NCBI RefSeq assembly: GCF_016612995.1
Contig: NZ_JAEOAH010000022.1
Span: forward strand, 1 to 64,000
Length of the DNA stretch: 64,000 bases
Reading direction: 5' to 3'
Origin: Viridibacillus soli
GTDB taxonomy: Bacteria; Bacillota; Bacilli; Bacillales_A; Planococcaceae
Part shown: one piece after another, positions 16,454-26,390 of the stretch
How the letters are laid out: the number at the start of each line of letters is the position of its first letter
Position numbering within the stretch: the stretch's first letter is position 1
Notes under the pieces: generated by a model
Databases searched by the model: none
The model's input: only the letters and a program-made list of their open reading frames with translations
What the model was told of the DNA's origin: nothing
Made by a program: the position numbers and the translations under genes

Positions 16454-19041
16454 TTAAAATTCCGCATGCCGGTATTGTAATAATGATCGGTGCTTCGAAT
16501 AGTGGTAAATCGACATTGCTAAGAAAATGGATTGCAGATGGTCTTTTATTGCCAAGTGAAGTTGTTAGTTCGGATCACTTCCGTCAAATGCTTGGTGATA
16601 CGGACTTTATTGACTGGACGATTGGTCGTTCAGTAGAAGAAGTTGACAGCCTATATGAGACGTATCAAAAAATTTCATCAGAGGCTTTTCATATGATGGA
16701 AGAAACGGTGGAAGCAAGATGTCGTTTAAATAAAGTAACCTTTATTGACGCAACACATATACACCCTGATGACCGAGGGAAATATATTCAAATGGCAAAA
16801 AGAGTAGGGGTACCAATTACTGCATTGTTACTTGATACAGCTCTAGAAACATTGCTAAGTCGCGATTTAGAAAGAGAAAAACCGCGGGGGAAAAATAAAG
16901 TAAAGAAACAATATAATCAGTTGAAAAAGGAAAAGCGTTTTATTAAAAAAGAAGAGTATGCTCGTATATATGTACTAAAAGAGGGTGAGGAGGTAACTAT
17001 AGAGAGAATGTCCAATCCTCTATTAATAGATGTAGCGCAAGGCATCGACATCATCGGTGATATTCATGCTTGCTATGATGAAATGATAACGTTAATAGAG
17101 CAGCTTGGTTATACAACAAATGAGGATGGACTTTATGTACATCCTGAAGGTCGAAAACTATTATCACTTGGCGATATTATGAGCCGTGGACCAGAATCAC
17201 TGAAAACGATGCAATTTTGGATGCAGCATGTGAATACTGACCTCGCTTATATGGTTGATAGTAATCATGGATGGAAAATAGCTAGATGGTTACGTGGAAA
17301 AACTGTGAAAATGGCGTATGGTGATGAGAAGTTTGTTGAAGAAATGGAATTGTATGAGCAGCAAAATAGTGAAGAGGCGACGACGTTATTAAAACAACAG
17401 CTTGAGAACTTTTTAATAGCGGCACCATCACATTACATCCTTACTCAAAATGATATTCCAACGGCGGTTTGTGTGCATGCTGGCATAAAGGATGAGATGA
17501 TAGGGAAAGAATCACGCGATATAAAAGATTTTAGTCGCTACGGTGAAACAGCAGGAATTGCTAGTAATGGTAGACCGATTCGTTTAGATTGGACGGTACA
17601 TCATCACAATAGTCTACTCGTTATTTGGGGTCATGATCCTAAACCGCAGCCACTCATTGCTAATCGTACAGTTAATATTGACCAAGGAGTTGTTTTTGGG
17701 GGACAGTTAACAGCATTACGGTACCCAGAAAAAACATTTATAGCAGTCAATGCGAAGCAAGATTATGCAGAAGATCCAACTAACCCTTTAAACGAATGGG
17801 AAAAGAAACGTTTAGATCCACCAAATATAACGAAGCTTGTGAATGGCTATACAGTACTCACTGCTGATTTAGGTGAGGTAGAGGTGCTTGCAGATTATGT
17901 TCAAGCAGCAATTGATACGACATCACATTTTACAGTACCACTTGAGCAGCTTGTTTATATTCCACCTACTATGAGCCCCACCCCAAAGCCTTCACAGCTG
18001 GACGATTATTTAGAGCATCCACAAGAGGCGATCGATTATTTTAAAAGTAAGGGTGTAACGACCTTGGTAGCGGAGAAAAAGCACATGGGAAGTCGAGCAG
18101 TACTACTTTTATTTAAAAATAAAGAAGTCGCATTACAAAAAATAGGCTTCGCAACACTCGGTATTATTTACAGTCGCACAGGCCGCCGCTTCTTTGAGCG
18201 TGAAACGGAACAACAAGTAGTACAGTCGTTGAATGAAGAACTAACAGCAAAAGGGTATTTCACAAAGAATGATACCGACTTTGTACTATTAGATGCGGAA
18301 ATAATGCCTTGGAATTTGAAGGCGAAGGAACTAATTCGAAGTCAATATGCACATATTGCAGAACAGGCCATTTTAGATCGTTCTAAGCTACTTGAATCAC
18401 TGACACAAGGTATGGCAGCAAGGGGAGATTTGGCTCCGTGGCTCTCACAGATGGAAGAAAAGCTAGAGCATGCTGAAATTTTCAAAGAGGTATTCCAAAA
18501 ATACTGTTGGAATGTAGATGATGTAGATGCTATTCAAATAGCACCATTCCATGTTTTAGCGCATAGTAAACAAACCTTCTTTGGTGAACCTCACACATGG
18601 CATATGAAACAAAATGAAGCTTTTGCCGAAAGCTCAAAATGGTTTGTACGTACAGATTATAGAATCATAACGGATAAAACTTCTGAGCAGGAGGTTGTTG
18701 ATTGGTGGACTACTATTACCGAACAAGGTCACGAAGGTATTGTCATTAAACCGGAGTACTTTATTACAAAATATAAAGGCCAGTTGATTCAACCCGCATT
18801 AAAGGTGCGTGGTCGTAAATATTTGAATATCATTTATGGTATGGATTATACAGAGCCAGCTAATTTAGAACGTTTAAAACAACGCAATACTGGGAAGAAA
18901 CAACGTATGGCTCTACAGGAATTCACCTTAGGTATAGAAGGAATTCGCCGCTTCGTGAACAATGAATCATTAGAGCGTATTCATGAAAGTGTACTCGCAA
19001 CTTTAGCGATGGAATCGACACCGGTGGATCCGAGATTATAA
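16450..19041 (+). CDS. pnkp: Polynucleotide kinase-phosphatase Pnkp (RNA repair)
   Basis: This 863-residue three-domain enzyme heals and seals broken RNA with Hen1. The N-terminal 5' kinase has the P-loop GASNSGKST (about residue 13). The central metallophosphatase has DIIGDIHACYDE, LGDIMSRGPES, DSNHGWK, VHAG and WGHDP. The C-terminal adenylyltransferase has the KHMGSR lysine motif (about residue 545). The phosphatase has Ser where most relatives have the second Asp of GDxxDRGP, and SNHG in place of GNHD/C. The ATG at 16450 follows GAGGAGGAA inside the end of hen1. Confidence 0.93.
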   Translation: MIKIPHAGIVIMIGASNSGKSTLLRKWIADGLLLPSEVVSSDHFRQMLGDTDFIDWTIGRSVEEVDSLYETYQKISSEAFHMMEETVEARCRLNKVTFIDATHIHPDDRGKYIQMAKRVGVPITALLLDTALETLLSRDLEREKPRGKNKVKKQYNQLKKEKRFIKKEEYARIYVLKEGEEVTIERMSNPLLIDVAQGIDIIGDIHACYDEMITLIEQLGYTTNEDGLYVHPEGRKLLSLGDIMSRGPESLKTMQFWMQHVNTDLAYMVDSNHGWKIARWLRGKTVKMAYGDEKFVEEMELYEQQNSEEATTLLKQQLENFLIAAPSHYILTQNDIPTAVCVHAGIKDEMIGKESRDIKDFSRYGETAGIASNGRPIRLDWTVHHHNSLLVIWGHDPKPQPLIANRTVNIDQGVVFGGQLTALRYPEKTFIAVNAKQDYAEDPTNPLNEWEKKRLDPPNITKLVNGYTVLTADLGEVEVLADYVQAAIDTTSHFTVPLEQLVYIPPTMSPTPKPSQLDDYLEHPQEAIDYFKSKGVTTLVAEKKHMGSRAVLLLFKNKEVALQKIGFATLGIIYSRTGRRFFERETEQQVVQSLNEELTAKGYFTKNDTDFVLLDAEIMPWNLKAKELIRSQYAHIAEQAILDRSKLLESLTQGMAARGDLAPWLSQMEEKLEHAEIFKEVFQKYCWNVDDVDAIQIAPFHVLAHSKQTFFGEPHTWHMKQNEAFAESSKWFVRTDYRIITDKTSEQEVVDWWTTITEQGHEGIVIKPEYFITKYKGQLIQPALKVRGRKYLNIIYGMDYTEPANLERLKQRNTGKKQRMALQEFTLGIEGIRRFVNNESLERIHESVLATLAMESTPVDPRL

Positions 19042-19084
19042 TATTAAGATAATGAAAATTTAAGTATGTATGTCAAAATTAAAG

Positions 19085-19128
19085 GCTATCTCTCAGTTTA
19101 AAGTGACGAGAGATAGCTTTTTTATGTT
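19085..19128. terminator. Terminator after pnkp, also inside the broken sigma gene frame
   Basis: Hairpin GCTATCTCTC...GAGAGATAGC with a T-run on the plus strand. The minus-strand sigma-factor frame reads through part of it before stopping at 19093. Confidence 0.9.
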
Positions 19129-19491
19129 AGTGTATGGTGATTTTAATGATTGAACCATCTGAATAAGTTCCTTCATGGATTCATCGGCTTGCAATAAATG
19201 TTCGGGCGTAATGTTGGTTGCTTTTTCAGGCTGTTGCATAAGTAAAATGCCTTTCCATTTATGACGTTGCTTTTTTCGTAAAGTATCTATGGCGACATGA
19301 TGTGCGATAGAGAACAGCCAAGTTTTGGGACTCGACTTTTGCTGAAAGGTTTCATAAGAGCGGTACGCTTTTATGAATACTTCCTGTACACAATCTTCAG
19401 CCTCATTTGTTCCTATTCTATAGTGTAAAAACTGATAGATATCATTTTTATATTGATCAAACCAGTTGGTGATTTGCTGTTGAATAGTCAT
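19093..19491 (-). pseudogene. ECF sigma factor truncated before region 4
   Basis: The 132-residue product has a normal ECF sigma region 2: YQFLHYRIGTNEAEDCVQEV and FIKAYRSYETF, then KTWLFSIAHHVAIDTLRKKQ. The linker ends at VQSLKSPYTNIKKL and the frame then runs into the terminator hairpin of the opposite strand. The helix-turn-helix of region 4, which reads the -35 element, is missing, so promoter recognition should be lost. No anti-sigma gene is adjacent. A 3' deletion that fused it to the pnkp terminator is the simplest reading. Confidence 0.8.
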
Positions 19492-19604
19492 AATATCCCA
19501 CTTTCACTACATTAGACGTCGCTCGAGTTGGTTTATCGCAGTGTATCACTTATTTTTATTATAAATAAAGGTGATTAAACGTTAAGTGAAGAAATTTGTT
19601 GGAG

Positions 19605-19622
19605 TGAATGAGTATTCGTTTT
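19605..19622. promoter_or_regulatory. Degenerate FadR-like box
   Basis: TGAATGA-GTAT-TCGTTTT resembles the FadR operator TGAATGA-N4-TCATTCA with a good left half and spacer and a poor right half. It lies upstream of a flavoprotein pseudogene and an enoyl-CoA hydratase, a plausible beta-oxidation target. Confidence 0.35.
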
Positions 19623-19646
19623 GATAGGCGTTAAAAGAGGCGGGCT

Positions 19647-19985
19647 ATGGAGTATGATGCAATTGTCTTAGATGCGGGTTTGGCCGGATTAGTTGTACAG
19701 AAGAATTGACGAATCTGGGAAAGAAAGTATTATTACTTGATCAAGAGCTAGAAGCATCTCTTGGTGGACAGACATAGTGATCGATCGGAGGCTTATTTCT
19801 CGTCGACTCATCAGATCAAAGACGTTCTGGTGTGAAAGGCTCAAAAGAATTCGCTTGGCGAGACTGGCTTTGGATTGCGAATTTTGACAGGAAGAGTTCA
19901 TGGTTATAGAGCACTAGAAGGGACGTTTTTAGGAGAAAGCTTATTCAGTGGTAGACAGGCGGGTCGTGGCGTGACGAAAGATTAA
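19647..19985 (+). pseudogene. FAD-binding dehydrogenase with large internal deletion
   Basis: The 5' end encodes the start of an FAD-dependent dehydrogenase/ketosteroid-dehydrogenase-like protein: MEYDAIVLDAGLAGL, then after a frameshift EELTNLGKKVLLLDQE and GGQ, then IGGLFLVDSSDQRRSG and EFAWRDW. It then jumps to the C-terminus, VHGYRALEGTFLGESLFSGR ending QAGRGVTKD. Intact relatives are roughly 500-550 residues, so about 400 codons are missing. The two ends remain in recognisable order, so this is an internal deletion plus frameshifts, not a partial insertion. Confidence 0.85.
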
Positions 19986-20082
19986 TAAAATAATATTGTA
20001 TTTGAAAAAAGGGTTTATTGGATAAATGGAGAATATTACTATTATGAATGGTAGTTCATTTTTAAACAAAGGGGTGTTTTTA

Positions 20083-20865
20083 ATGGCTTATGAAACATTA
20101 GATTTTGAGAAAAATGGTAGGCTGGCGACGTTGACTTTGAATAGACCGGCAGCGATGAACTCGATGAATGAAGTATTGATGAAAGAATTAGCGGATTGCT
20201 TTGAAGCATTGAATGATGAAGCGGAAGTGCAGGTACTCATCATTAAAGGGGCGGGCAAGGTGTTTTCAGCTGGCGGAGATATTAAAGCGATGCTAGATGA
20301 TGAAAGCCCGATGGAAATTGATGCTGTGATGGTTGATATTACGCGCTTTGTGAAGGCAATGTATATGTTGCCAATGGTAACGATTGCTGCGGTACATGGT
20401 GCTTCTGCTGGTCTAGGATTTAGTTTAGCGCTTGGCTGTGACATTATTATTGCAGAAGAAAATAGTAAACTAGCGATGAATTTCATCGGAATTGGGCTCA
20501 TTCCGGACGGGGCGGGGCATTTCTTTATGAAGGAGCGTCTAGGAACGCCACTTGCGAAGCAGATGATTTGGTCAGGGGATATATTAACTGGAACTGCAGC
20601 AAAGAAAATAGGGCTAGTGGATGAAGTCGTACCTGATGGGAAGGCGGCTGATCAGGCTAATTTATTAGCGCAAAAATTATTGCAGTCTCCAATTGCGGCT
20701 ATGATTGCAACGAAAGAAATATTGCATACGCAAAAGTGTGCTGAGCTATCGAATGTATTGAAAATGGAGACTGTTGCGCAATCAAAAATGCGTAAAACGG
20801 TGGATCATTTAGAAGGTATTCAAGCATTTGTACAGAAGAGAACGCCAGCTTTTAACGGACAATAA
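20083..20865 (+). CDS. Enoyl-CoA hydratase/isomerase family protein (YhaR-like)
   Basis: This 260-residue crotonase-fold enzyme probably hydrates enoyl-CoA thioesters in fatty-acid or related catabolism. Crotonase landmarks are LNRPAAMNSMN, the oxyanion-hole AGGDIKAM (about residue 63) and AAVHGASAGLGFSLALGCD (about 103). The catalytic-loop Glu commonly seen near residue 120-140 is not obvious (NFIGIGLIPDGAG). The ATG at 20083 follows AAAGGGGTG; upstream in-frame codons do not have a site. In B. subtilis yhaR holds the corresponding place. It lies downstream of a wrecked flavoprotein with which it may have shared an operon. Confidence 0.85.
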   Translation: MAYETLDFEKNGRLATLTLNRPAAMNSMNEVLMKELADCFEALNDEAEVQVLIIKGAGKVFSAGGDIKAMLDDESPMEIDAVMVDITRFVKAMYMLPMVTIAAVHGASAGLGFSLALGCDIIIAEENSKLAMNFIGIGLIPDGAGHFFMKERLGTPLAKQMIWSGDILTGTAAKKIGLVDEVVPDGKAADQANLLAQKLLQSPIAAMIATKEILHTQKCAELSNVLKMETVAQSKMRKTVDHLEGIQAFVQKRTPAFNGQ

Positions 20866-20867
20866 AA

Positions 20868-20910
20868 AATGCCTTTCACAATGAAATAGTTGTGAAAGGC
20901 ATTTTTATTA
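20868..20910. terminator. Bidirectional terminator between enoyl-CoA hydratase and yhzC-like gene
   Basis: Near-perfect stem AAATGCCTTTCACAA...TTGTGAAAGGCATTT, with T-runs on both strands. Confidence 0.9.
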
Positions 20911-21093
20911 TGAATGGAACAGAATTAATTTGCCAGCAGGGTTCACTAAACGATGTGTTTGTTCTGCTAAGCCTTTATCTTCAATTTGTTGTTGCCCTTG
21001 TAGTTTGGCAGTCGCATCGTCTGCAAACTCCCATGTTTCATCAAAAAGTGTTTTCCCCGTTTTGTCGAATGCCGTAAATCGATACGTTTTCAT
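20908..21093 (-). CDS. YhzC-like small protein
   Basis: This 61-residue protein starts MKTYRFTAFDKTGKTLFDE and ends HRLVNPAGKLILFHS, a pattern I associate with small YhzC-like proteins of Bacillales; function unknown. The composition suggests a small mixed alpha/beta domain with no membrane segment. I chose the ATG at 21093, eight bases after AAGGGTG; earlier GTG and ATG codons overlap that site. It is convergent with the enoyl-CoA hydratase and divergent from yhaO. The family assignment is tentative. Confidence 0.65.
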   Translation of the reverse strand: MKTYRFTAFDKTGKTLFDETWEFADDATAKLQGQQQIEDKGLAEQTHRLVNPAGKLILFHS

Positions 21094-21249
21094 GCCCATC
21101 ACCCTTTTTTATGAATATACATTCATTATACTAGAAGATTCAGGAAAAACATACAAACAGGCTATTTCCGTTCCAATTTTTAATATTTATTATCGCAATT
21201 TTGTGATAAAATAAGAACAAATATTCGTATTAAATAATAGGGGGAAATC

Positions 21250-22470
21250 ATGTCTATAATTCGATTTTTTCATACGGCAGATTTGCATTTAGATAGTCCT
21301 TTTAAAGGGATGTCTGCACTTCCCAAGGAGCGTTTGCAGGAGCTCCGCCATAGTACATTTGCAGCGTTTGATCGATTCATTCAATATGCGGTACAGGAAC
21401 TACCAGATTTTATTGTCATAGTAGGTGATATATATGACGGGGAAGATCGTAGTTTGCGAGCGCAAGCTCATTTTCAAAACGGCATGGAACAGCTTTATGA
21501 AAAGAATATCCCAGTTATTTTGAGTTATGGCAACCATGATCATCTAAATGGAAAATGGACACGTTTTGAGCTACCGCCTAATGTCCATGTATTGCCAAAG
21601 AAAACGGAGCAGGTAACATTGCAAATTCGAGAGACAGCTGTTCATGTTTATGGTTTTAGTTATTCCGATCGGCATGTAAAAGAGCCCATGATTAATACAT
21701 ACCCAGTTGCTACAAATAAGGATGCCATTCATATTGGCATGCTCCATGGTAGCCTAATGGGCAATACAACACATGATGTTTATGCACCATTTGCGAAAGA
21801 AGATCTACTTGCAAAACAATATGATTATTGGGCGCTTGGGCATATTCATATGCGCCAAATATTAAACGAGGAGCCACCGATTGTTTATTCAGGCAATATC
21901 CAAAGTCGCCATCGAAAAGAGCGTGGTGTAAAAGGTTTTTATGATGTGACGATTGACAATCATCATGCAAACCTAGATTTTGTACCGACTTCAGTTATTG
22001 TTTATGATGAACTTATAGTAAATTGTGAAGGTCTTGTTCATGCCAACGAAATTCTACAGGCATGTGAAAATACAGTACAACAATTTCGTGATCAATTTGG
22101 AGCAGGTGTTATTGAACTTAGGCTTGAGCATTTGGAGTCGGGTGCTAAAACATTATTTGAAGATTCTACAATAGAAGAGTGGCTTGAATTGATTCGTGAA
22201 AGAGAAGAGCAGAAATCGCCTGCTATTTGGATACAGTCTGTCCACATCAATTGGCAGGATTTCCAGGAATATGAGCCAACTGTTGCAACAGAGGCAGTGC
22301 TTCATGTCATTGACAACTGGGATGATATGCAATGGAAAGAGACATTAAAAGATTTGTATCAGCATCCAAGAGGTGGGCGCTATCTAGAGCCTCTATCAAA
22401 AGCAGAATTAGAACAAATCTCAAAGCAGACAAAGAATTTATTTAAAAATTATGTATCACAGAAAGATTAA
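21250..22470 (+). CDS. yhaO: SbcD-like DNA exonuclease subunit YhaO
   Basis: This 406-residue metallophosphoesterase of the Mre11/SbcD type has the full metal site: HTADLHLDSPF (DxH), VGDIYDGED (GD), YGNHDHLNG (GNHD), MLHGSLMG (H) and LGHIHMRQ (GHxH). It should form a nuclease with YhaN, as SbcD does with SbcC, and process DNA ends or blocked forks. It has no signal peptide. It is the first gene of yhaO-yhaN-yhaM, with AGGGGGAAA before the ATG, and length matches B. subtilis YhaO (about 408 aa). Confidence 0.92.
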   Translation: MSIIRFFHTADLHLDSPFKGMSALPKERLQELRHSTFAAFDRFIQYAVQELPDFIVIVGDIYDGEDRSLRAQAHFQNGMEQLYEKNIPVILSYGNHDHLNGKWTRFELPPNVHVLPKKTEQVTLQIRETAVHVYGFSYSDRHVKEPMINTYPVATNKDAIHIGMLHGSLMGNTTHDVYAPFAKEDLLAKQYDYWALGHIHMRQILNEEPPIVYSGNIQSRHRKERGVKGFYDVTIDNHHANLDFVPTSVIVYDELIVNCEGLVHANEILQACENTVQQFRDQFGAGVIELRLEHLESGAKTLFEDSTIEEWLELIREREEQKSPAIWIQSVHINWQDFQEYEPTVATEAVLHVIDNWDDMQWKETLKDLYQHPRGGRYLEPLSKAELEQISKQTKNLFKNYVSQKD

Positions 22471-22497
22471 CTTCTAAATTAGAAGGAAGTGAACAAA

Positions 22498-25401
22498 GTG
22501 TATATTCGTAAACTCGTTATTTTTGGCTTCGGTCAGCATGAAAATGTGACGATTGATTTAAAAAAAGGCATCAACGTAATCTATGGCCTCAATGAAGCAG
22601 GGAAAACGACGATTCAGCAATTTATTTTGCATATATTATTTGGTTTTCCTCAAAAGAATGCGCAACAACTCCGCTATGAACCGAAAGCTGGAGGGAAATA
22701 CGGCGGTCAATTGCATATTACAGACGATGAATATGGTGATTGCGTTATTGAACGTGTAAAGGGCAAAGCAATAGGGGATGTTCGGGTCTATTTTGGAGAC
22801 GGTACAAGAGGCAATGAAGAGGCGTTGGCGAAAATCGTTCATGGCTATAATCGACAAGGGTTTGAATCAATTTTTTCCTTCTCCGTTCACCAATTACAGC
22901 AGTTAGAGCATATGTCCGAGGACGATCTTAGTAGAGTGTTATTAGCTTCTGGAACGACCGGTATCGATCAGCTCACTCAGCTTGAAAAGGAGCTCGATAA
23001 GAAAATTGGAGAGCTCTTTAAGAAGTCCGGTAAAAACCCGGTGATTAATAAACAAATTGAAGATCTCCGTGCAAATGGCATCGCTCTAAAAGAAGAGCGT
23101 AAAAAGATAGAAGAATATGAACCGGCTATAATAAGGTTGCAGCAAATTGCATCAGCATTAGGCGATATTAAATCAACTGAAGCTAAGCAATTACAAGAAC
23201 AGCAAAAGCTTAATACATTCCGCCAGATATACCCGTTATTGCAAAAGAAAGAACAACTAGAACTAGATCTTCTGTCTATTTTGCAAAAGGTATTCCCGAC
23301 AAATGGTATCCATCGTTATGAACTATATAAGGATAAGAAGCTTGAAGTTCAAGTAACATTAAGCCAAGCTCAGCAGGAGAAAGAAGCAATACAACAACAG
23401 TTACAAGCAGATTTTAATGAAGCACGTTATCAGCAATTAAAAAATCTCAATGACCAAGATAGCGAATGGCGTGAATGGCGCTCTCAAGAAAAGAATCTAC
23501 AAAATGATATCGACATACTGCAACAAGAAAAAATGGCTCAATACCGCTTACTAGGCATTACAGATGAGCAGCAGCAATTAGCTTTAGAACAGGCAGAGGC
23601 GACGCTTGAACAGGAAGATTTTTTCCGTCAACTTGTAAAGCAACTGGAAGAAAATGAAGAACAATATCGATTTGGCCAACGTACAGCTGAGCAACTTCAA
23701 AAAGAGTTAGTAGTAACTGAGCAAAAGTTAGACAAACTATACGATCAGCAACCATCTGACTATGATTTAGATCGAGCAGCAAAATGGCCAGCGCAATTAC
23801 AACGGGCAGCTGAAGCAAGAGCAATATTAAAGCAACGTGAAAAGCCTTCTAATAATGCAAAATCAGCAAAACTTTTTAGCATTGCGATTGCAGTAATGGC
23901 TATTTTATTTGGCGTTAGCCAATCCAACTGGCTCATTGTAGCTGTAGGAGTTATTGTAGCGGCCGCTATTTGGTTTATCTTTGGTAACAATAGTGCTCTT
24001 CAAAATGAGGAAGACCCTGCAAATAAAGAAGCGCTTCATCGTGTGATTCATGAAGTGGAATCACAGCAATCTGAGATGGAACAACTACTGACGAACATTC
24101 GCCAGTTGGATGATCGTGTCGTCCTTTTACAAGAACAGTACGATGAAAAAAATGAACAATATAAAGAAGTACAGCAAGCTATCTCTAAATTTAATATGTA
24201 CACAGAGCAAAGTCAGCAGCAGCTTCAATTATTTTTGAACCGCTTCCAAATTAGCAGTTCTTTACAACCGAAACTTTTAACTGAGTTATTCCGACACGTT
24301 CGTGAGATTCAGCAAAAAAGCGCAAGTATTATAATGAAGGAAAGCCAATTAGACATTCTTTCTACCCAAATGACGAAGCGAATAAGGGAAGCTTCAGAAG
24401 CTTGCGAAATGCTTTGTACGAAGGAAACTTTATCCACTACCATTCAATCAGCGTATTTCCAAATGACTGAGCAGCAACATTTTGTTTTAACAGCACAAGA
24501 AAAACTGCTGCAGTTAGACATTACCATTGTTGAAAAGACAAATTTGCATAAATCTTATACCGCTGAAATTTTAAACTTATTCGAAGAAGCTGATGCTGAG
24601 TCGGCTGAGGATTTTTATAAAGCAAATGAGCAATTCGAGTTGTATAAAGACAGAAGCCAGTCATTAAAACAAGTCGAGGAGCAATTAGCGATGTTCGATG
24701 AGGCGACAATTACAGTTCGTTTAAACGATATCGAATCTCAGAACTTGCTTGTACAGATTACGGCTACTCTAGCATCTTTGCAAGAAAAAAAGGATGCCTT
24801 ACTCCGTGAACAAGCAGGGCTACAATCGAAAACAGTCGGTTTATTAACTGATGAGAAATACGGTATACACCTTCAATGGTTTGAACAGCAAAAAGCAACA
24901 TTAGCAGAACAAGCGCATGAATGGGCTATTAATAAAGCGATTTCTACAGCAATACAGGAAACGATGCACAATTTAAAAGAGAAAAGATTGCCAGCTGTGT
25001 TGCAGAGAGCAGAGCGCTATTTTGAACAGCTAACAGGTGGTAGTTATGATACATTGGCGATTAATCACGAAGGTGTTTTTGAGGCGGTAGCAATAGATGG
25101 GATGCGTTATACAATTGCTGAACTGAGCCAAGCGACGAAGGAACAGGCTTATGTAGCACTGCGTTTTGCATTGGCAGATTCACTACAACAATCTGCACCA
25201 TTTCCAATTATTATGGATGACCCTTTTGTTCATTTTGATCGTTTGCGCATTGCGAACATGGTACAATTAGTTGATAGTATTCAAAAGAAACATCAAATAC
25301 TCTATTTTACATGTCATGAGAATATGATAGATCAATGGTCAGAATCATCAGTCATTCATGTCTCAAATTTAAAAAGTGAAAGGGGATTGACTTCCATATG
25401 A
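22498..25401 (+). CDS. yhaN: SbcC/Rad50-like ATPase YhaN with internal membrane hairpin
   Basis: This 967-residue SMC-like ATPase has Walker [11 protein letters not shown] near residue 33 and long coiled coils (about 170-450 and 500-850). The C-terminal half of the ATPase has [16 protein letters not shown] (signature) and [12 protein letters not shown] (Walker B). Between the coils there is no zinc-hook CxxC; instead residues about 455-500 form two hydrophobic helices ([12 protein letters not shown] and [17 protein letters not shown]), suggesting membrane anchoring at the coil tip. I use GTG 22498, about 10 bases after AAGGA; GTG 22489 is adjacent to it. It overlaps yhaM by four bases. Confidence 0.9.
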   Translation: MYIRKLVIFGFGQHENVTIDLKKGINVIYGLNEAGKTTIQQFILHILFGFPQKNAQQLRYEPKAGGKYGGQLHITDDEYGDCVIERVKGKAIGDVRVYFGDGTRGNEEALAKIVHGYNRQGFESIFSFSVHQLQQLEHMSEDDLSRVLLASGTTGIDQLTQLEKELDKKIGELFKKSGKNPVINKQIEDLRANGIALKEERKKIEEYEPAIIRLQQIASALGDIKSTEAKQLQEQQKLNTFRQIYPLLQKKEQLELDLLSILQKVFPTNGIHRYELYKDKKLEVQVTLSQAQQEKEAIQQQLQADFNEARYQQLKNLNDQDSEWREWRSQEKNLQNDIDILQQEKMAQYRLLGITDEQQQLALEQAEATLEQEDFFRQLVKQLEENEEQYRFGQRTAEQLQKELVVTEQKLDKLYDQQPSDYDLDRAAKWPAQLQRAAEARAILKQREKPSNNAKSAKLFSIAIAVMAILFGVSQSNWLIVAVGVIVAAAIWFIFGNNSALQNEEDPANKEALHRVIHEVESQQSEMEQLLTNIRQLDDRVVLLQEQYDEKNEQYKEVQQAISKFNMYTEQSQQQLQLFLNRFQISSSLQPKLLTELFRHVREIQQKSASIIMKESQLDILSTQMTKRIREASEACEMLCTKETLSTTIQSAYFQMTEQQHFVLTAQEKLLQLDITIVEKTNLHKSYTAEILNLFEEADAESAEDFYKANEQFELYKDRSQSLKQVEEQLAMFDEATITVRLNDIESQNLLVQITATLASLQEKKDALLREQAGLQSKTVGLLTDEKYGIHLQWFEQQKATLAEQAHEWAINKAISTAIQETMHNLKEKRLPAVLQRAERYFEQLTGGSYDTLAINHEGVFEAVAIDGMRYTIAELSQATKEQAYVALRFALADSLQQSAPFPIIMDDPFVHFDRLRIANMVQLVDSIQKKHQILYFTCHENMIDQWSESSVIHVSNLKSERGLTSI

Positions 25402-26336
25402 ATGGTATTGCATCACTTCAAGCAGGAGAGCCAGTCGATCATTATTTATTAATTAAACAAGCTACAAAAGGTGTTACAACAATGGGAAAACCATTTATGA
25501 CGCTTATTTTACAAGACAAAAGCGGTAGTATTGAAGCTAAATTATGGGATACAGGCGAAGAACATGAAAGACTATATCAAGCTGAAGGTATTGTGCAAGT
25601 TGGTGGAGAAATCCATGATTACCGTGGGAAAAACCAACTACGTATTAAAGCAATCCGTCCTGTAACAAACGATGAAGGCATTTCAGTAGACGATTTAGTA
25701 CCTTCATCAGAAACACCTAAAGAAGAATTATTTGAACAGTTAATGCAGTTCTTCTTCGAAATTAAAAATCCACAAATTTCACGTATTACTAGACATATTG
25801 TAAAAGAAAATCAAGACGCTGTTATGACGTTCCCAGCTGCAACAAAAAATCACCATGATTATGCATCTGGCTTACTTGATCACGTCGTATCCATGTTGAA
25901 ATTAGGTCAGGCAATTGCTGACTTATACCCAACTTTAAATAAAGACTTATTGTATGCCGGAATTATTTTACACGATATCGGTAAAGTTGTTGAATTATCA
26001 GGACCAGTAGCAACTTCATACACAGTTACTGGTAATATGCTTGGCCATATATCAATTATGGTAACAGAAATTGCAAAAGCTGCGGATACACTTCAAATCG
26101 ATAGTGAAGAAGTTATGTTGCTGCAACATATGGTATTATCTCACCACGGTAAAGAAGAGTGGGGGAGCCCGAAAAAGCCTATGTTACAAGAGGCGGAAAT
26201 GCTTCACTATATTGATAATATCGATGCGAAAATGAATATGCTAAAACGTGCGTTAGGCAAAACGGCACCAGGCGAATTTACTGAACGTTTATTCCCATTA
26301 GATAATCGTTCATTCTATAAACCTACGATTGAATAA
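25398..26336 (+). CDS. yhaM: 3'-5' exoribonuclease YhaM
   Basis: This 312-residue enzyme degrades RNA and single-stranded DNA from the 3' end. It has an N-terminal OB-fold ([19 protein letters not shown]) and a metal-dependent HD domain with [13 protein letters not shown] (about 153) and [13 protein letters not shown] (about 193), then [10 protein letters not shown]. Length fits B. subtilis YhaM (314 aa). The ATG overlaps the yhaN stop (ATGA), so it is coupled to the SbcCD-like pair. The order yhaO-yhaN-yhaM is as in B. subtilis. Confidence 0.94.
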   Translation: MNGIASLQAGEPVDHYLLIKQATKGVTTMGKPFMTLILQDKSGSIEAKLWDTGEEHERLYQAEGIVQVGGEIHDYRGKNQLRIKAIRPVTNDEGISVDDLVPSSETPKEELFEQLMQFFFEIKNPQISRITRHIVKENQDAVMTFPAATKNHHDYASGLLDHVVSMLKLGQAIADLYPTLNKDLLYAGIILHDIGKVVELSGPVATSYTVTGNMLGHISIMVTEIAKAADTLQIDSEEVMLLQHMVLSHHGKEEWGSPKKPMLQEAEMLHYIDNIDAKMNMLKRALGKTAPGEFTERLFPLDNRSFYKPTIE

Positions 26337-26348
26337 GAAAAAGATTAA

Positions 26349-26384
26349 AAGGCCCTTTCAGACATGCTGAGAGGGCCTTTTACT
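26349..26384. terminator. Terminator between yhaM and the coat gene
   Basis: Stem AAAAGGCCCTTTCAG...CTGAGAGGGCCTTTT with T/A flanks; it serves both convergent genes. Confidence 0.9.
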
Positions 26385-26390
26385 TTAGTT

